Positions 63,901 through 64,000 of a DNA stretch of 64,000 bases are shown here, piece after piece. The stretch lies in contig NZ_CP060695.1 in the NCBI RefSeq assembly GCF_014352875.1, forward strand, positions 2,015,501 to 2,079,500, read 5' to 3'. The position numbers were made by a program, and so were the translations under genes. The notes beneath the pieces are model-generated. The model saw only the letters and a list, made by a program, of their open reading frames with translations, made no database searches and had not been told where the DNA came from. The first letter of the stretch is position 1, and every line of letters starts with the position of its first letter. The DNA is from Polaribacter pectinis. GTDB lineage: Bacteria; Bacteroidota; Bacteroidia; Flavobacteriales; Flavobacteriaceae.

Positions 63901-64000
63901 CCTGATAATACATTATGTGCAGGAACTCCGTTTTCTGCGATGTCTAAAATACCATCATTGTCTGAATCTGTATCTAAATAATCTGGTATTGCATCATTAG
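60936..64000 (-). CDS. Large type IX secretion substrate, 5' end beyond window
   Basis: The frame is open from the window edge to 60936, giving at least 1021 residues; the Met at 63716 is internal, since the upstream codons continue in frame. The first part carries calcium-binding Asp-rich repeats of thrombospondin type 3 style: YLDTDSDNDGILDIAENG and GDVDGDGLYDIFDENND. Next come beta-rich segments. The last about 75 residues are a type A sorting domain: VQLFNILGQKVAQW, then NQIYIVNVYTNKGKISKKIVIE. The protein is therefore exported through Sec, sent across the outer membrane by T9SS, and probably attached to the cell surface. Adhesin is one possibility; no enzyme domain was seen. Confidence 0.92.
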   Translation of the reverse strand, partial: NDAIPDYLDTDSDNDGILDIAENGVPAHNVLSGGDVDGDGLYDIFDENNDSSISGSTVNDNHNPPSVADLGDVDNDFNTIGDFDYRDTGANGTPMITQVYQFGSERWIEITNISTTNSIPANLIKIQLYKDKTGDQLGVLPDVNFIVPAVLDPGESVLFRNSSNVITNFDNSEPARVITNDALTDIGGANDIITLSAITDKGSYNFRYDAVSGFADKTSYVRIDETLVPNKDYTPSEWVVFVNDIVTDPDYLDPYKLLGDGGPERHPHDPLISEIINSNTDANTRLGLHRINVTTRTGNVWNNGFPDRSRHTVVEENYNHIGSRLSARKLVVNNNSKLAVTDELLVVTNDITLTNSNDEIRLVGTSQLIQTHTGTTKVSGSGKLLVDQNSTVPSLYRYNYMSSPVNTIGANTYSLETVLKDGTTPLDATSSIGTIAKDITFVGGYDGATTDPITLAEHWVYSYSPGSNGRSNWAHKYRGLPLDKGDGYIFKGPGRPQNYTFLGTPNDGNFNTVAPVGANESYLIGNPFPSAMSVKKFIEDNINSTNATLYFWQHVSESTVDEGSAGHNFAGYIGGYATRNISMGVTANDPSANAPFEYTVEVEDADEYNVSITQDQALDVANMNTNTSFVKFSNISRGLDTLRVVYKSMVDKNIKIKIDNADKGNFVFQHTDGSYDEGYVIICIEPGSDVTLTSNDTNDFFVDSVIFKDDGKIVCAPSTGGSQYADSYTAPEPYIAIGQGFFVQGDATDGGPIVFNNSQREFKTEGTGSSVFLRGESAKSDETTGFELPIIKLGMNYQDDQGTNLHRQIGASFHSSNSFAFEKGYDSEMYDTNTTDFYWKFPNDELGYVITGVQEISNDLEVPLEVIMNKNGLITITIDEMKYINNQDVFIKDKLTGETQQINDKSAVYQLEKGTYTDRFVLSFVENSTLGVDDNINEELQKTIAVFMDNANKEMVIQNLDNLEITKVQLFNILGQKVAQWKNLESKPENRLETKNLVNQIYIVNVYTNKGKISKKIVIE

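Overview
The window looks like chromosomal DNA of a marine Flavobacteriaceae bacterium, most like Polaribacter or a close relative. The sequence is strongly AT-rich. Promoters follow the Bacteroidetes pattern TTTG-N19/20-TAnnTTTG rather than the sigma70 pattern. A very large secreted protein ends in a type IX secretion sorting domain. Gene families such as DUF2490, DUF3667, PASTA-bearing FtsI and bifunctional SecDF fit the same group. No prophage, insertion sequence, CRISPR array, tRNA or rRNA was seen. The genus is inference from gene content and recalled family sequences, not from a database search.

Layout. 1-7055: a truncated TPR protein, FtsE, two glycosyltransferases flanking a 2OG-Fe(II) oxygenase, and formate-tetrahydrofolate ligase. 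7245-13247: a small SecD-like protein of unknown role, SecDF, a hypoxanthine phosphoribosyltransferase-adenylate kinase fusion, and the ribosome GTPase Obg. 13315-16247: a BlaI/BlaR1-type sensor-repressor pair with two further exported proteins carrying related C-terminal domains, controlled by a striking triple operator. 16371-25129: DUF456 protein, a predicted small RNA on the minus strand, LysS, glutaminase, DUF3667 protein, MarC, RsmG, fatty acid desaturase and aspartate aminotransferase. 25834-41302: the complete division and cell wall (dcw) cluster on the minus strand, in order mraZ-rsmH-ftsL-ftsI-murE-mraY-murD-ftsW-murG-murC-ftsQ-ftsA-ftsZ. It is tightly packed with many overlaps, and it has no murF or ddl. 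41514-45811: hydrolase, EngB, RluA-type pseudouridine synthase, aldehyde dehydrogenase, nitroreductase. 46078-56711: membrane protein plus penicillin acylase homologue, sugar aminotransferase and GalE (surface sugar biosynthesis), DUF2490 protein, a frame-broken MORN protein, a small conserved-looking protein, and an M16 protease. 56871-64000: FabD, Rpe, an exonuclease/GIY-YIG fusion, a CBS protein, and the 3' part of the type IX secreted protein.

Most unusual signals: (1) a four-hairpin small RNA gene at 17077-17187 with an exact consensus promoter, between DUF456 and lysS; (2) three AACTA-N6-TAGTT operators, two fused into a perfect 40-bp palindrome, in front of blaI; (3) three copies of a structured dispersed repeat at 16903, 25189 and 57807; (4) murE with no ATG/GTG/TTG start, apparently starting at CTG; (5) three perfect 10-bp MraZ boxes before mraZ; (6) an eight-C tract that breaks a MORN protein and could be a phase switch; (7) the HPRT-Adk fusion; (8) a small protein before secDF that looks like an isolated SecD periplasmic module; (9) two heptamer repeat arrays in one short intergenic space. 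Many protein starts were moved downstream of the longest open frame because a promoter or an upstream gene occupies the extra codons; these choices are stated in the entries.
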